The notes beneath the pieces were generated by a model. That model was given only the letters and a program-made list of their open reading frames with translations, made no database searches and was not told where the DNA came from. A stretch of 64,000 bases of DNA from Bradyrhizobium sp. CCBAU 51765 (GTDB taxonomy: Bacteria; Pseudomonadota; Alphaproteobacteria; Rhizobiales; Xanthobacteraceae). This document shows positions 32,745-41,619 of this stretch, one piece after another. The stretch is from contig NZ_CP030038.1 in the NCBI RefSeq assembly GCF_015291725.1, forward strand, positions 2,717,001 through 2,781,000, given 5' to 3'. The position numbers and the translations under genes are program-made. Each line of letters begins with the position of its first letter. Position 1 is the first letter of the stretch.

Positions 32745-34439
32745 ATGAAGAAGTTGCGATCACGCGTCACCACTGACGGGCTCGACCGAGCCCCGCATCG
32801 TGCATTCATGCGCGCCATGGGGCTGGACGACGCTGCGATCGCCAAACCGATGGTAGGCATCGTCAGCATGAAGGGCGAGCAGACGCCCTGCAACATGACC
32901 CACGATTTCCAGGTCGCCGCGGCCAAGACAGGCATCGAGGAAGCCGGCGGCACACCGCGCGAATTCTCGACCGTGTCGGTCTCCGACGGCATCAGCATGA
33001 ACCACGAGGGGATGAAGTTTTCCCTGTTCTCGCGGGAGCTGATCGCCGATTCGATCGAAGCCGTCGTGCATGGGCTGGCCTACGATGCGCTGATCGGATA
33101 TGGCGGATGCGACAAGACGCTTCCCGGCGTGATGATGGGTATGGTTCGCTGCAACGTGCCGTCCATTTTCATCTATGGCGGCAGCTCGCTGCCGGGCCGC
33201 GTGGACGGTCGAACGTTGACGGTGCTGGACTCCTATGAGGCCGTCGGCAGCTTCATGACCGGCGAGATCGACGGCGCTACGCTCGAGCGGATCGAGCGCG
33301 CGTGCTTGCCGACGATCGGCGCGTGCGCCGGCCAGTTCACCGCGAATACCATGGGAATGGTGTCGGAGGCGATGGGCCTGACCATTCCAAACGTCTCGAT
33401 GGTGCCCGGTGTCTACGCCGAGCGTGCGCAGATCTCGCGGCGTGCCGGACGGCTAATCATGGAGATGCTGGAGCGTGGTGGACCGCTGCCGCGCGATATC
33501 GTGACGCGCAAATCCCTGGAGAACGGCGCGGCGATCGTGGCCGCGACGGGCGGCTCGACCAACGCCGCGTTGCACCTTCCTGCCATCGCGAACGAGGCCG
33601 GCATTGCATTCGCGATCGACGATGTGGGCGAGGTATTTGCCAGGACGCCGCTGATCGGAAATCTGCGGCCAGGGGGCAAATACACGGCGAAAGATGTCTA
33701 CGACATCGGCGGCGCGGCGGTGGTGATCCGCGAGCTGATCCAGAGCGGGCATATCGATGGCAGCTGCATCACCATCACGGGCCGAACGCTTGCCGAAGAA
33801 TATGGTGCGGCTAATGCTCCCGATGGCGAGGTCGTTTACGCGTCTCGTGCGCCTATCATGCCAGATGGAGGCGTTGCAGTTCTGAAGGGCAACCTCTGTC
33901 CGGACGGTGCGGTGATCAAGGTTGCCGGTTTGAAGAGCCAGTTCTTCGAGGGCGTCGCGCGCGTTTTCGAGGATGAGGAAGCCTGCGTCAAAGCGGTTCG
34001 CGACCGCAGCTACAAGGCGGGCGAGGTTCTCGTGATCCGCAACGAAGGGCCGGTCGGCGGGCCCGGCATGCGTGAGATGCTCGGCGTCACCGCGCTGATC
34101 TACGGACAGGGCATGGGCGAAAAAGTCGCCCTGATCACCGACGGGCGGTTCTCGGGGGCGACCCGCGGCATGTGCATCGGCTACGTGTCTCCCGAGGCGT
34201 TTGTTGGCGGCCCATTGGCGCTTGTTCGCGACGGCGACAGGATCCGGATCGATGCCGCAAATCGGCGGATGGATGTGCTGCTCGACGAGCAGGAGTTCAC
34301 CGCGCGGCGGCGCGATTGGAAGCAACGCCCGCCGCGTCACCGTGCAGGTGCGCTCGCAAAATATGCGCGGCTGGTCGGCCAAGCGCCGGGCGGGGCCGTT
34401 ACGCATGAAGGCCCGGCAGAATGGCCGTGGTTCGAATGA
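32745..34439 (+). CDS. IlvD/Edd-family dehydratase (dihydroxy-acid dehydratase-like)
   Basis: The 564-residue protein has the Fe-S ligand segments of the IlvD/Edd family ([15 protein letters not shown] and [14 protein letters not shown]) and the C-terminal [19 protein letters not shown]. It shares the family length and probably holds a [2Fe-2S] or [4Fe-4S] cluster. Because it lies inside an importer operon beside a ring-opening enzyme and not near the ilv genes, it is likely a paralogue that dehydrates a hydroxylated acid of a catabolic pathway. It starts [20 protein letters not shown], the usual IlvD beginning. Confidence 0.85.
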   Translation: MKKLRSRVTTDGLDRAPHRAFMRAMGLDDAAIAKPMVGIVSMKGEQTPCNMTHDFQVAAAKTGIEEAGGTPREFSTVSVSDGISMNHEGMKFSLFSRELIADSIEAVVHGLAYDALIGYGGCDKTLPGVMMGMVRCNVPSIFIYGGSSLPGRVDGRTLTVLDSYEAVGSFMTGEIDGATLERIERACLPTIGACAGQFTANTMGMVSEAMGLTIPNVSMVPGVYAERAQISRRAGRLIMEMLERGGPLPRDIVTRKSLENGAAIVAATGGSTNAALHLPAIANEAGIAFAIDDVGEVFARTPLIGNLRPGGKYTAKDVYDIGGAAVVIRELIQSGHIDGSCITITGRTLAEEYGAANAPDGEVVYASRAPIMPDGGVAVLKGNLCPDGAVIKVAGLKSQFFEGVARVFEDEEACVKAVRDRSYKAGEVLVIRNEGPVGGPGMREMLGVTALIYGQGMGEKVALITDGRFSGATRGMCIGYVSPEAFVGGPLALVRDGDRIRIDAANRRMDVLLDEQEFTARRRDWKQRPPRHRAGALAKYARLVGQAPGGAVTHEGPAEWPWFE

Positions 34440-34533
34440 CGCACCGCACGTGTGCGAAGGCGACGGCCTGTCTGGCAGGTTTCTTGCTAAGCTCGTGCTG
34501 CTGAATGTTCGCGCGAGTGAGACGAGATACGGG

Positions 34534-35379
34534 ATGACGGTAGTGGCTGCGAGATCGAGCGAATGGATGAGACCGGTGACATCACAAGAGCCGGCTTCCG
34601 CAATCATCGAGATCGATCGCGTCTCGCAGGTCTTTCAGACCTCGGCGCGCAAGGATCATTTGGCGCTGTCGGACATCTCGCTGACAATCGAGGAGGGCGC
34701 CTTCGTCTCAATCCTTGGTCCGTCCGGCTGCGGCAAGTCGACACTGCTCTATATCGTCGGCGGCTTTGTCAGCCCGACCAGCGGCATGGCGAAGATCAAG
34801 GGACATGCGATTACCGGGCCTGGTCCGGATCGCGGACCGGTGTTCCAGGAATTTGCCTTGTTTCCCTGGAAGACAGTGCTGGGAAATGTGATGTATGGCC
34901 CACGGCAGCAAGGTGTGCGCGCCGCCGAGGCCGAAGCGCAGAGCCGGGCCCTGATCGAGATGGTCGGTCTCAAAGGCTTTGAGAGTTTCTACCCCAAGGA
35001 ATTGTCCGGCGGCATGAAGCAACGCGTGGCGCTGGCGCGCACACTCGCCTACCATCCGGAAGTTCTGCTGATGGACGAGCCGTTCGGCGCGCTCGACGCG
35101 CATACCAGGACTCGCCTGCAGAACGATCTTCTGACCATCTGGGAGCGCGACCGCAAGACGGTGCTGTTCGTCACTCATTCGGTCGATGAGGCCGTCTTCC
35201 TCTCGGACAAGGTTGTCATGATGTCGAAATCTCCGGGCCGCATCCGGCAGGTCATCGACATTGATCTGCCGCGGCCGCGTCGCCGCAACGAGCTGTTGCT
35301 CGATCCCCGCTATCAGAAGTACGTCGTAGATATCGAGCGCATGTTCGATGAGAGCGACGAAGCCGGGCCTGTCTCATGA
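34534..35379 (+). CDS. ABC transporter ATP-binding protein, SsuB/TauB type
   Basis: The 281-residue protein has one ABC domain: Walker A GPSGCGKSTLLYIVGG, Q-loop FQEFALFPWKT, signature LSGGMKQRVALARTLAY and Walker B VLLMDEPFGALD. It powers import with the two permeases that follow; its stop overlaps the first permease start by four bases. Start uncertain: ATG 34534 or ATG 34567. The C-terminal extension is typical of SsuB/TauB. Confidence 0.88.
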   Translation: MTVVAARSSEWMRPVTSQEPASAIIEIDRVSQVFQTSARKDHLALSDISLTIEEGAFVSILGPSGCGKSTLLYIVGGFVSPTSGMAKIKGHAITGPGPDRGPVFQEFALFPWKTVLGNVMYGPRQQGVRAAEAEAQSRALIEMVGLKGFESFYPKELSGGMKQRVALARTLAYHPEVLLMDEPFGALDAHTRTRLQNDLLTIWERDRKTVLFVTHSVDEAVFLSDKVVMMSKSPGRIRQVIDIDLPRPRRRNELLLDPRYQKYVVDIERMFDESDEAGPVS

Positions 35380-36161
35380 TGACGCCAGCTGCGTTGACCA
35401 AACGGGCTGCTCCGGTGCTGGCCTGCATCGGATTGCTGGCGGTGTGGCAGGTTGCCTCGCTGGCGCTGAAGAACGACAGCTTCCCGACGGCGATTGAGGC
35501 GGTCCGGGCAATTCCGGACATTCTCGGCGACAAGGAATCCCTGCTCAACATCCTCGCTTCGCTTCGCCGCATGGCGATCGGGTTTGGTGTGGCCGTGCTG
35601 GTTTCGATTCCACTGGGCCTGTTGATGGGACGCAGCCGGAGCATCGCGGCCTTCTTCAATCCGCTCTTGATGGTGATTTATCCGGTGCCGAAGGCCGCCT
35701 TGATGCCGATTATCATGCTTTGGCTGGGCGTTGGCGACGTCACCAAAACATTGGTGATCTTTCTGGGCGTCAGCCTCCCCGTGATCTACCACAGCTTCGA
35801 GGGTGCCAAGGCGGTTGAGGAGAAGATGCTGTGGTCAGGGGCTGCGATGGGGCTTTCGCCGGCACAACGCCTGGTGCGGATCGTGCTGCCCGCGGCGCTG
35901 CCGGAAATCCTGACCGGGTGCCGCACAGGATTGGTGCTGGCGCTGATCACGATGATCACAAGTGAGATGATTGCCCGTCAATCTGGCGCTGGCAATATCC
36001 TGTTCAATGCGCTCGACATGGGCCAATACGACACCGTCTTTGCGATGATCATCATCGTGGGGGCGATGGGAATTTTCCTCGACGCGCTTTTCGAAAGGGC
36101 TCGTGCCAGACTTGTGCGTTGGTCCGAGCCGCAGTTCGACATGCCGCTGAGCTTCTCATGA
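35376..36161 (+). CDS. ABC transporter permease (SsuC/TauC type), first copy
   Basis: The 261-residue inner-membrane protein has about six membrane spans and the EAA-type coupling loop AAMGLSPAQRLVRIVLPAAL near residue 160. Start overlaps the ATPase stop (ATGA) and its own stop overlaps the next permease start (ATGA), so the three genes are tightly coupled. It forms half of the channel. Confidence 0.88.
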   Translation: MMTPAALTKRAAPVLACIGLLAVWQVASLALKNDSFPTAIEAVRAIPDILGDKESLLNILASLRRMAIGFGVAVLVSIPLGLLMGRSRSIAAFFNPLLMVIYPVPKAALMPIIMLWLGVGDVTKTLVIFLGVSLPVIYHSFEGAKAVEEKMLWSGAAMGLSPAQRLVRIVLPAALPEILTGCRTGLVLALITMITSEMIARQSGAGNILFNALDMGQYDTVFAMIIIVGAMGIFLDALFERARARLVRWSEPQFDMPLSFS

Positions 36162-36925
36162 TGTCGCGCTTTTTCTCCCCAAACGTCTTTCTTGGGATTG
36201 CCCCGATCGTGCTGGTGATCGCGGTATGGCAGGGCCTGGTGTCATTCGGCTTTGCGCCCGCGGTCTTGTTGCCGCCGCCGGGGTTCGTCTTCGGCCGGCT
36301 GCTTCAGCAACTCGTGACGTTCGCGTTTCAGCAGGAGATCGCGGCAACGCTGATCCGGTTGTTTGCGGGGTTCGCGATTGCGGTCGTGCTAGGCGTGAGC
36401 ATCGGTATCGCGGCTGCCGCCAACCCCGCGATCAACGCCGTGGTCCGTCCTATCGTCCGCGTATTGGCGCCGTTGCCCAAGGTTGCCCTCTATCCGGCGC
36501 TCCTGCTCCTGCTCGGGTTCGGCCACGGATCGAAGATCACGTTGGTCGCCGCGGACGCCTTGTTTCCCATTCTGCTCTCCACCTATTACGGTGCATCGAC
36601 CGTCGAGCAGAAGCTGATCTGGTCGGCCATGGCGGCCGGAACGCCGCGCTATGAAATCCTCTTCAAAGTAGTGCTGCCGGCCGCGATGCCGTCGATCCTG
36701 ACGGGATGCCGGATCGGCCTTGTCATTTCCTGCATCGTGGTGTTTCTGGCCGAGATGATCACGTCGACGGATGGATTGGGGCACGCGCTGGTGACGGCGG
36801 CCCGAACCTTCCAGGCCGTCGATATGTTCGTGCCCCTGATCACGATCTCGCTGCTGGGGCTGATCCTAAACGGCCTGCTGGGAGCGCTGCGGTCCTACTT
36901 GCTCCGGGGCTTCCCTGAAGCGTAA
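36158..36925 (+). CDS. ABC transporter permease (SsuC/TauC type), second copy
   Basis: The 255-residue inner-membrane protein has the EAA-type loop AAGTPRYEILFKVVLPAAMP and the same topology as the preceding permease, with which it presumably forms a heterodimer. Two non-identical permeases are unusual for SsuABC-type importers, which normally use one. The next gene begins 33 bases downstream with a good GGGAGAG site. Confidence 0.88.
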   Translation: MMSRFFSPNVFLGIAPIVLVIAVWQGLVSFGFAPAVLLPPPGFVFGRLLQQLVTFAFQQEIAATLIRLFAGFAIAVVLGVSIGIAAAANPAINAVVRPIVRVLAPLPKVALYPALLLLLGFGHGSKITLVAADALFPILLSTYYGASTVEQKLIWSAMAAGTPRYEILFKVVLPAAMPSILTGCRIGLVISCIVVFLAEMITSTDGLGHALVTAARTFQAVDMFVPLITISLLGLILNGLLGALRSYLLRGFPEA

Positions 36926-36957
36926 CAAACAAGAACTCTGAAGACCGGGAGAGAACC

Positions 36958-38004
36958 ATGCTGGCCGATCGCATCGAGGCAAAATGGATTGACGCATTCT
37001 GCGAGATATTCGAGCGATGCGCCGTCAAGGCCGGCGATACTGCGGCGATCCTCTCGGAAACCCAGTCGCGTGCGTTGAACGTGCATCTGGCGGAGCTTGC
37101 GCTGCTGCGGATGGGAGCGCGGCCGTTTCATGTGGTGATGCCGACGCCGCGTAACCGGAATATCGTTCCAGTTCGTTCGACCGGAGCGAGCGAGGCGATT
37201 CAGCGCCTTGGACCGGTCATCAGCGCACTGCAGCAGGCCGGTTTCGTGGTGGATTGCACCATCGAGGGTCTGATGCACGCGGTGGAGACGCCTGAGATAC
37301 TCAAAGCCGGCGCGCGGATCCTGGTGATCTCCAACGAGCATCCCGAGGCGCTGGAACGGATGGTGCCGGATCCCGCGCTCGAGAAGCGTGTTCGCGCCGC
37401 GGCGAAGATGCTACGCGGGACCAAGCGGATGCGGGTGACGTCGAAGGCCGGAACGGCGCTCGACATCGACATGGTCGGCGCCTCCACGGTCGGTGTGTGG
37501 GGCTGGACCGACAAACCCGGAACGCTGGCGCATTGGCCGGGCGGCATTGTCGTCAGTTTCCCCAAGAGCGGCAGCATCAACGGTACGCTGGTGATGGCGC
37601 CCGGCGACATCAATCTCACTTTCAAGCGCTACCTGACGTCTCCTGTGAAGATGACGTTGAAGGACGACTATGTCGTCGAGCTGGAAGGCGAGGGCACGGA
37701 TGCTGCGATGATGCGTGCCTATCTCGCCGCCTGGGGCGATCGCGAAGCCTACGCCGTGTCGCATGTCGGCTTCGGTATGAATCCGGGCGCGCGCTATGAG
37801 GCTCTGTCGATGTACGACCAGCGCGACACCAACGGCACCGAGATTCGGGCCGTCTCCGGCAATTTCCTGTTCTCGACCGGAGCGAATGAATTCGCAGGGC
37901 GCTACACGGCAGGACATTTCGACCTGCCGATGATGGGGACGACGATCGAGCTCGACGGCGTTGCGGTGGTCCGGGAGGGCGTGCTCCAGGACGTCTTCGG
38001 CTAG
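36958..38004 (+). CDS. NicX-like 2,5-dihydroxypyridine 5,6-dioxygenase family enzyme
   Basis: The 348-residue protein matches the 2,5-dihydroxypyridine 5,6-dioxygenase of Pseudomonas putida (NicX) along its length, with the blocks RVTSKAGTALDIDM, LAHWPGGIVVSFP, NLTFKRYL, AVSHVGFGMNPGARYE, NFLFSTGANE and HFDLPMM. The iron ligands H265, H318 and D320 of NicX correspond here to H269, H320 and D322. Enzymes of this fold open the pyridine ring of 2,5-dihydroxypyridine to N-formylmaleamic acid. The deformylase, maleamate amidohydrolase and maleate isomerase of the nic pathway are not in this window, so the substrate or the lower pathway differs. Some relatives are named leucyl aminopeptidase (M29 fold). 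It shares the operon with the importer. Confidence 0.8.
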   Translation: MLADRIEAKWIDAFCEIFERCAVKAGDTAAILSETQSRALNVHLAELALLRMGARPFHVVMPTPRNRNIVPVRSTGASEAIQRLGPVISALQQAGFVVDCTIEGLMHAVETPEILKAGARILVISNEHPEALERMVPDPALEKRVRAAAKMLRGTKRMRVTSKAGTALDIDMVGASTVGVWGWTDKPGTLAHWPGGIVVSFPKSGSINGTLVMAPGDINLTFKRYLTSPVKMTLKDDYVVELEGEGTDAAMMRAYLAAWGDREAYAVSHVGFGMNPGARYEALSMYDQRDTNGTEIRAVSGNFLFSTGANEFAGRYTAGHFDLPMMGTTIELDGVAVVREGVLQDVFG

Positions 38005-38993
38005 TTGCGGTCGAGCACCGGGGGGCGCGCCAGTCCGAAATGCCGGAGCAGGTCTACCATGGCCTGGAGCCGCTTCGCGCGATAGGCGTCGATGTCGAGC
38101 TCGGAATAATCGAGAAAACCAGCGCCCGTGCGTAGGCCGATCCGGCCTTCATGCATGTTGCGTGAAATGACGTCCGGCGCGCGATAGCGCTCGCTGCCGA
38201 GGGCGCCTTCGAGATAGCGGCTTGCATAGTACAGGATGTCGCCGCCGCCCCAGTCGATGAATTCGAGCAGCCCGAGCACGGCATAGCGGAAGCCGAAGCC
38301 ATAGCGGATCGCCTTGTCGATCTCTTCGGCGCTTGCAACACCTTCTTCAACCATGCGAGCGGCCTCGTTCATCGCCAGGGCCTGGATGCGCGGGACGATG
38401 AAGCCAGGCGTCGCCGCACAGACCACGGGCACCTTGCCGATGCCTTCGAGCAGTGCCTTGACCTCTTCGATGATGGCGGGGTCGGTGGCCTTGCCGGGAG
38501 AAACTTCGACCAGCGGGATCAGGTAGGCCGGATTGAGCCAATGTACGTTGAGAAAGCGACGAGGGTTCACGATTGCGCCGGAAAGATCGTCGACGAGAAT
38601 GGTCGATGTCGTGGATGCGATGATCGTGTCCGGGCCGACTTGCCTCGAGGCGGCCGCCAGCACCTCCCGCTTGAGCTCGACCACCTCGGGAACGCCCTCG
38701 AACACCATGCCGGCCTCAGAGAGCGCTGGACCGCTTTCGCCGGCCGCAACCACCGAGACCCGCGCGATGAGAGGCTCGACATCTGCTTCGCTCAGCAGCC
38801 CCAGCTTCGACAGGCTGGCGAAAGTCTTGCTGACTTCACCGAGCGCGTCCGTTTCCAGCCTGGTGAAATCCTCCGCGGAACGCGCCTTGATATCGATCAT
38901 CGTGACCCTGTGCCCCGCATAGGCGAAGGCAACGGCGATGCCCCGGCCCATGCGGCCAGCGCCGAGACAGGCGATATTGATGCGATTGGTCAT
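38001..38993 (-). CDS. 3-Hydroxyacyl-CoA dehydrogenase
   Basis: The 330-residue protein has the NAD-binding motif CLGAGRMGRGIAVAFAYAG and the catalytic-His block FLNVHWLNPAYLIPLVEV. The C-terminal dimer domain contains ATPGFIVPRIQALAMNEAARM. It is single-domain, so not a fused hydratase-dehydrogenase. It is the last gene of the five-gene minus-strand operon that starts at 43737, three bases after the opine-dehydrogenase-like gene, and it converges with the NicX-like gene with a four-base overlap. It would act in the beta-oxidation-like steps of ring-derived acids. Confidence 0.88.
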   Translation of the reverse strand: MTNRINIACLGAGRMGRGIAVAFAYAGHRVTMIDIKARSAEDFTRLETDALGEVSKTFASLSKLGLLSEADVEPLIARVSVVAAGESGPALSEAGMVFEGVPEVVELKREVLAAASRQVGPDTIIASTTSTILVDDLSGAIVNPRRFLNVHWLNPAYLIPLVEVSPGKATDPAIIEEVKALLEGIGKVPVVCAATPGFIVPRIQALAMNEAARMVEEGVASAEEIDKAIRYGFGFRYAVLGLLEFIDWGGGDILYYASRYLEGALGSERYRAPDVISRNMHEGRIGLRTGAGFLDYSELDIDAYRAKRLQAMVDLLRHFGLARPPVLDRN

Positions 38994-38996
38994 CGA

Positions 38997-40085
38997 TCAG
39001 AATCCATTGCGAAGCAGCGTCTGCAATTCAGCCTTCCTGAGATTGCCGAGCCCCAGCGTTTCGAGCGTTCGGCCACCTTGCGCAAAATCCTCGCCGCAGA
39101 CCGCGCCACCTATCGACAGGAACGCTTTGGCGAGCGGCGTGGCCACACCAGCCAGATCGGCTATGGACACCAGCAGCGACAGCCCGAGCCGCAGATCCTC
39201 GCGCATGTAGCGGTGCTCGCTCAGCACGATCCGTTCACGCCAGTCACCGGAATCGGTCAGACGGTCGTGCGAGCCGCGGCCGTACATCCAGATCTCGCCT
39301 TCTTTCGCGTAGTGATGAGCTAGCGGGAAATGCGGTGCGCCGTAGCCGAGCGCCTCCCGCACCGCGATCCGCTCGGCGTCGAGCGCGTCGGTGACCCGCC
39401 GGATCGCGGCTTGCGTGCCTTCCTTGTGAATGTCCCAACGTTCGAAATGTTCGATCGGGCCGGCGTTCATCACGATCAGCGGCGGATGGATGATGGGTCC
39501 TGCATTCATGAGCGCTCCGGACAGCGCGTCTCCACACGGCTCGATCACGCCCGGGAAAGCGCGTCCGATGACATCGAGTGCGTGGGGCGCCTGGTCGAGC
39601 GGGAACACACCGACTGGCAATCGCTTGGCGCGGATGGTGATCGCGACCTCGAATGGTCCGTGCTTACGGGTCAGCCACGGCAGCGTGCCGGTCTCAGCAA
39701 AGCTTGCCTTGGCGTGGTTGCCGGCATCCCGCGCCGCCTGGGCGAAGATCATCGAGCCGAATGTCGCCGGCGGCAGAAACACGACGTGGCCGTCCCGCAG
39801 ATGCGGGGCGAGCAGGCGGGCGATATCCGGCTGTGCGAAGGCAGGGGCGGGGCACAGGATCAGCTCCGTGCCGTTGACGGCTTCGGCGATGTCGGTCGTG
39901 ACCAGCGCGAGCTTCACGTCGTGGCGGCCGTTGTGATCCTTGACCAGGATGCGCGCGCCCGCGGTACGATGTGCCGCGACCTGATCGGCATCGCGGCGCC
40001 AAAGCCGCACCTCATGTCCCGACAGTGCAAAATCGCCCGCGGCCGCGAAAGAGCCGTTCCCCCCACCCAGAACCGCAATCTTCAA
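38997..40085 (-). CDS. Opine/octopine dehydrogenase-family NAD(P)-binding protein
   Basis: The 362-residue protein has the Rossmann motif GGGNGSFAAAGDFALSG, later FAETGTLPWLTR, and an all-helical C-terminal half with the family block IHPPLIVMNAGPIEHF and SGDWRERIVLSEHRYM. Such enzymes reduce imines formed between an amino acid and a keto acid, or the reverse. Its start overlaps the acyl-CoA ligase stop by four bases. In the context of an aminoaryl-CoA pathway an imine-reducing or amine-oxidising step is attractive, but its substrate is unknown. Confidence 0.75.
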   Translation of the reverse strand: MKIAVLGGGNGSFAAAGDFALSGHEVRLWRRDADQVAAHRTAGARILVKDHNGRHDVKLALVTTDIAEAVNGTELILCPAPAFAQPDIARLLAPHLRDGHVVFLPPATFGSMIFAQAARDAGNHAKASFAETGTLPWLTRKHGPFEVAITIRAKRLPVGVFPLDQAPHALDVIGRAFPGVIEPCGDALSGALMNAGPIIHPPLIVMNAGPIEHFERWDIHKEGTQAAIRRVTDALDAERIAVREALGYGAPHFPLAHHYAKEGEIWMYGRGSHDRLTDSGDWRERIVLSEHRYMREDLRLGLSLLVSIADLAGVATPLAKAFLSIGGAVCGEDFAQGGRTLETLGLGNLRKAELQTLLRNGF

Positions 40086-41617
40086 GATGCTTCTCCTTGC
40101 GCGCGCGACTGCGTATCAAGCTGCTTCAGCAGGAAATGCTGGACCTTGCCGAGCGCCGTCCGCGGCAGATCGGTGACGAAGACGATCTCGCGCGGAACCT
40201 TGTAGCGCGCGAGTTGCGCCTGAAGATGCGTCCTCAATTCGTCGGCCTCGAGCCGGCAACCGGATCTCGCAATGACATAGGCGATGGGCACCTCGTCCCA
40301 GCGCGGATCGGGCCGGCCGATCACGGCGCATTCGCTGACATCAGGATGTTCGAGCAGGACGCGCTCGACCTCGGCCGGGTAGACGTTTTCTCCGCCTGAA
40401 ATGATCATGTTCTTCTTGCGGTCGCGAACCCAGAAATAGCCGTCAGCATCGCACAGGCCGATATCGCCGGTGCGATACCAGCCGTCATGCAAGGCATCGC
40501 GCGTTGCGGCCTCGTTGCCCCAATATTCAAGGAACACGTTGGGCCCGCGCACCGCGATCTCGCCCGGCGTGCCCGCCGGCATCTCATTGCCAGCCTGATC
40601 GATCACTTTGGCTTCACAGCACAGGCCGGCAAGGCCGGTCGATCCCACGCGCGAAAGATCGCCGCCGAGCCTCGTGTAGATTGCGATCGGGCATGTCTCG
40701 GTCGAGCCGTAGACCTGAAGCACCGGGACATCGCGCGCGACAAAGCGCTCGATCAGGTGTGGAGGCACGATGGTCGAGCCTGTTGCGACGGCCTTGAGCG
40801 ACGAAAGATCGGCGGTCGCCCAGGCGGGATGCTCGCTCACCGCCTGGATGATCGCAGGCACCAGCACCGTGAGCGTCGGCCGTTCCTGTTCGACGGCCGC
40901 AAGCGCGGTATCCGGCGTAAAGCGCGCGTGGATCGTGACCGTCGCGCCCAGCTGGAGCGCCGGCGTCGTCTGGATGTTGAGGCCGCCGACGTGGAAGAAC
41001 GGCAGCACGGTCAGCACGTGGTCGTCGGACGTCATGTTGTGCATGTGCTGGCTCATGACGCCGTTCCAGAACAGCGCCTCCTGGCGCAGCACTGCGCCTT
41101 TCGGCCGCCCGGTCGTTCCCGACGTGTAGACGATGAGCAGCGGACACGAGAGATCGGTGTGCGGGTTTCGGCTGGTGCCGTCGCTCCTGGCCAGCAGGTC
41201 TTCGAATGTTGTGCCGCCGGGCGGCGCGAAATCGAGGCCCACGACGGCAGTCCCCGGCGCGGACTGCGCGAGCGTGGAAAGAAGTCCCTCAAAGCCTTGC
41301 TCAAGCACGAGAGCCTTGGCGCCGGCATCGCTGAGAATGAACAGCTGCTCGGCGATAGCCAGCCGCCAGTTCAGTGGGACCAGGATAGCCCCGAGCCGCG
41401 CGCACGCGTAGAGCAGCACCAGATAATCGGGCCGGTTCAGGCTCAGAATCGCGACGCGGTCGCCGCGGCCGACGCCAAGCTCCTGCTTCAAGGCGGTTGC
41501 GGTCCGTTCGATGCGCGCGGCGAATGCCGCATAGCTCAGCCGCGTCCCTTCGAAGGAAATAGCCGTCTTGTCTGGAGCGAACGCCGCGTTGCGGTCTATC
41601 AGGCTACAGAGGTCCAC
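40082..41617 (-). CDS. Acyl-CoA synthetase (AMP-forming, fatty-acid/aryl type)
   Basis: The 511-residue adenylate-forming enzyme has the ATP-binding motif VYTSGTTGRPKGAVL, the GSTETCP region, the TGD motif WYRTGDIGLCDADG, the hinge RDRKKNMIISGGENVYP and the final catalytic Lys in RTALGKVQHF. The third gene of the five-gene operon. It activates a carboxylic acid to its CoA ester, probably the open-chain or hydroxylated acid of the pathway; specificity cannot be read from the sequence. Confidence 0.85.
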   Translation of the reverse strand: MDLCSLIDRNAAFAPDKTAISFEGTRLSYAAFAARIERTATALKQELGVGRGDRVAILSLNRPDYLVLLYACARLGAILVPLNWRLAIAEQLFILSDAGAKALVLEQGFEGLLSTLAQSAPGTAVVGLDFAPPGGTTFEDLLARSDGTSRNPHTDLSCPLLIVYTSGTTGRPKGAVLRQEALFWNGVMSQHMHNMTSDDHVLTVLPFFHVGGLNIQTTPALQLGATVTIHARFTPDTALAAVEQERPTLTVLVPAIIQAVSEHPAWATADLSSLKAVATGSTIVPPHLIERFVARDVPVLQVYGSTETCPIAIYTRLGGDLSRVGSTGLAGLCCEAKVIDQAGNEMPAGTPGEIAVRGPNVFLEYWGNEAATRDALHDGWYRTGDIGLCDADGYFWVRDRKKNMIISGGENVYPAEVERVLLEHPDVSECAVIGRPDPRWDEVPIAYVIARSGCRLEADELRTHLQAQLARYKVPREIVFVTDLPRTALGKVQHFLLKQLDTQSRAQGEAS

Positions 41618-41619
41618 CG

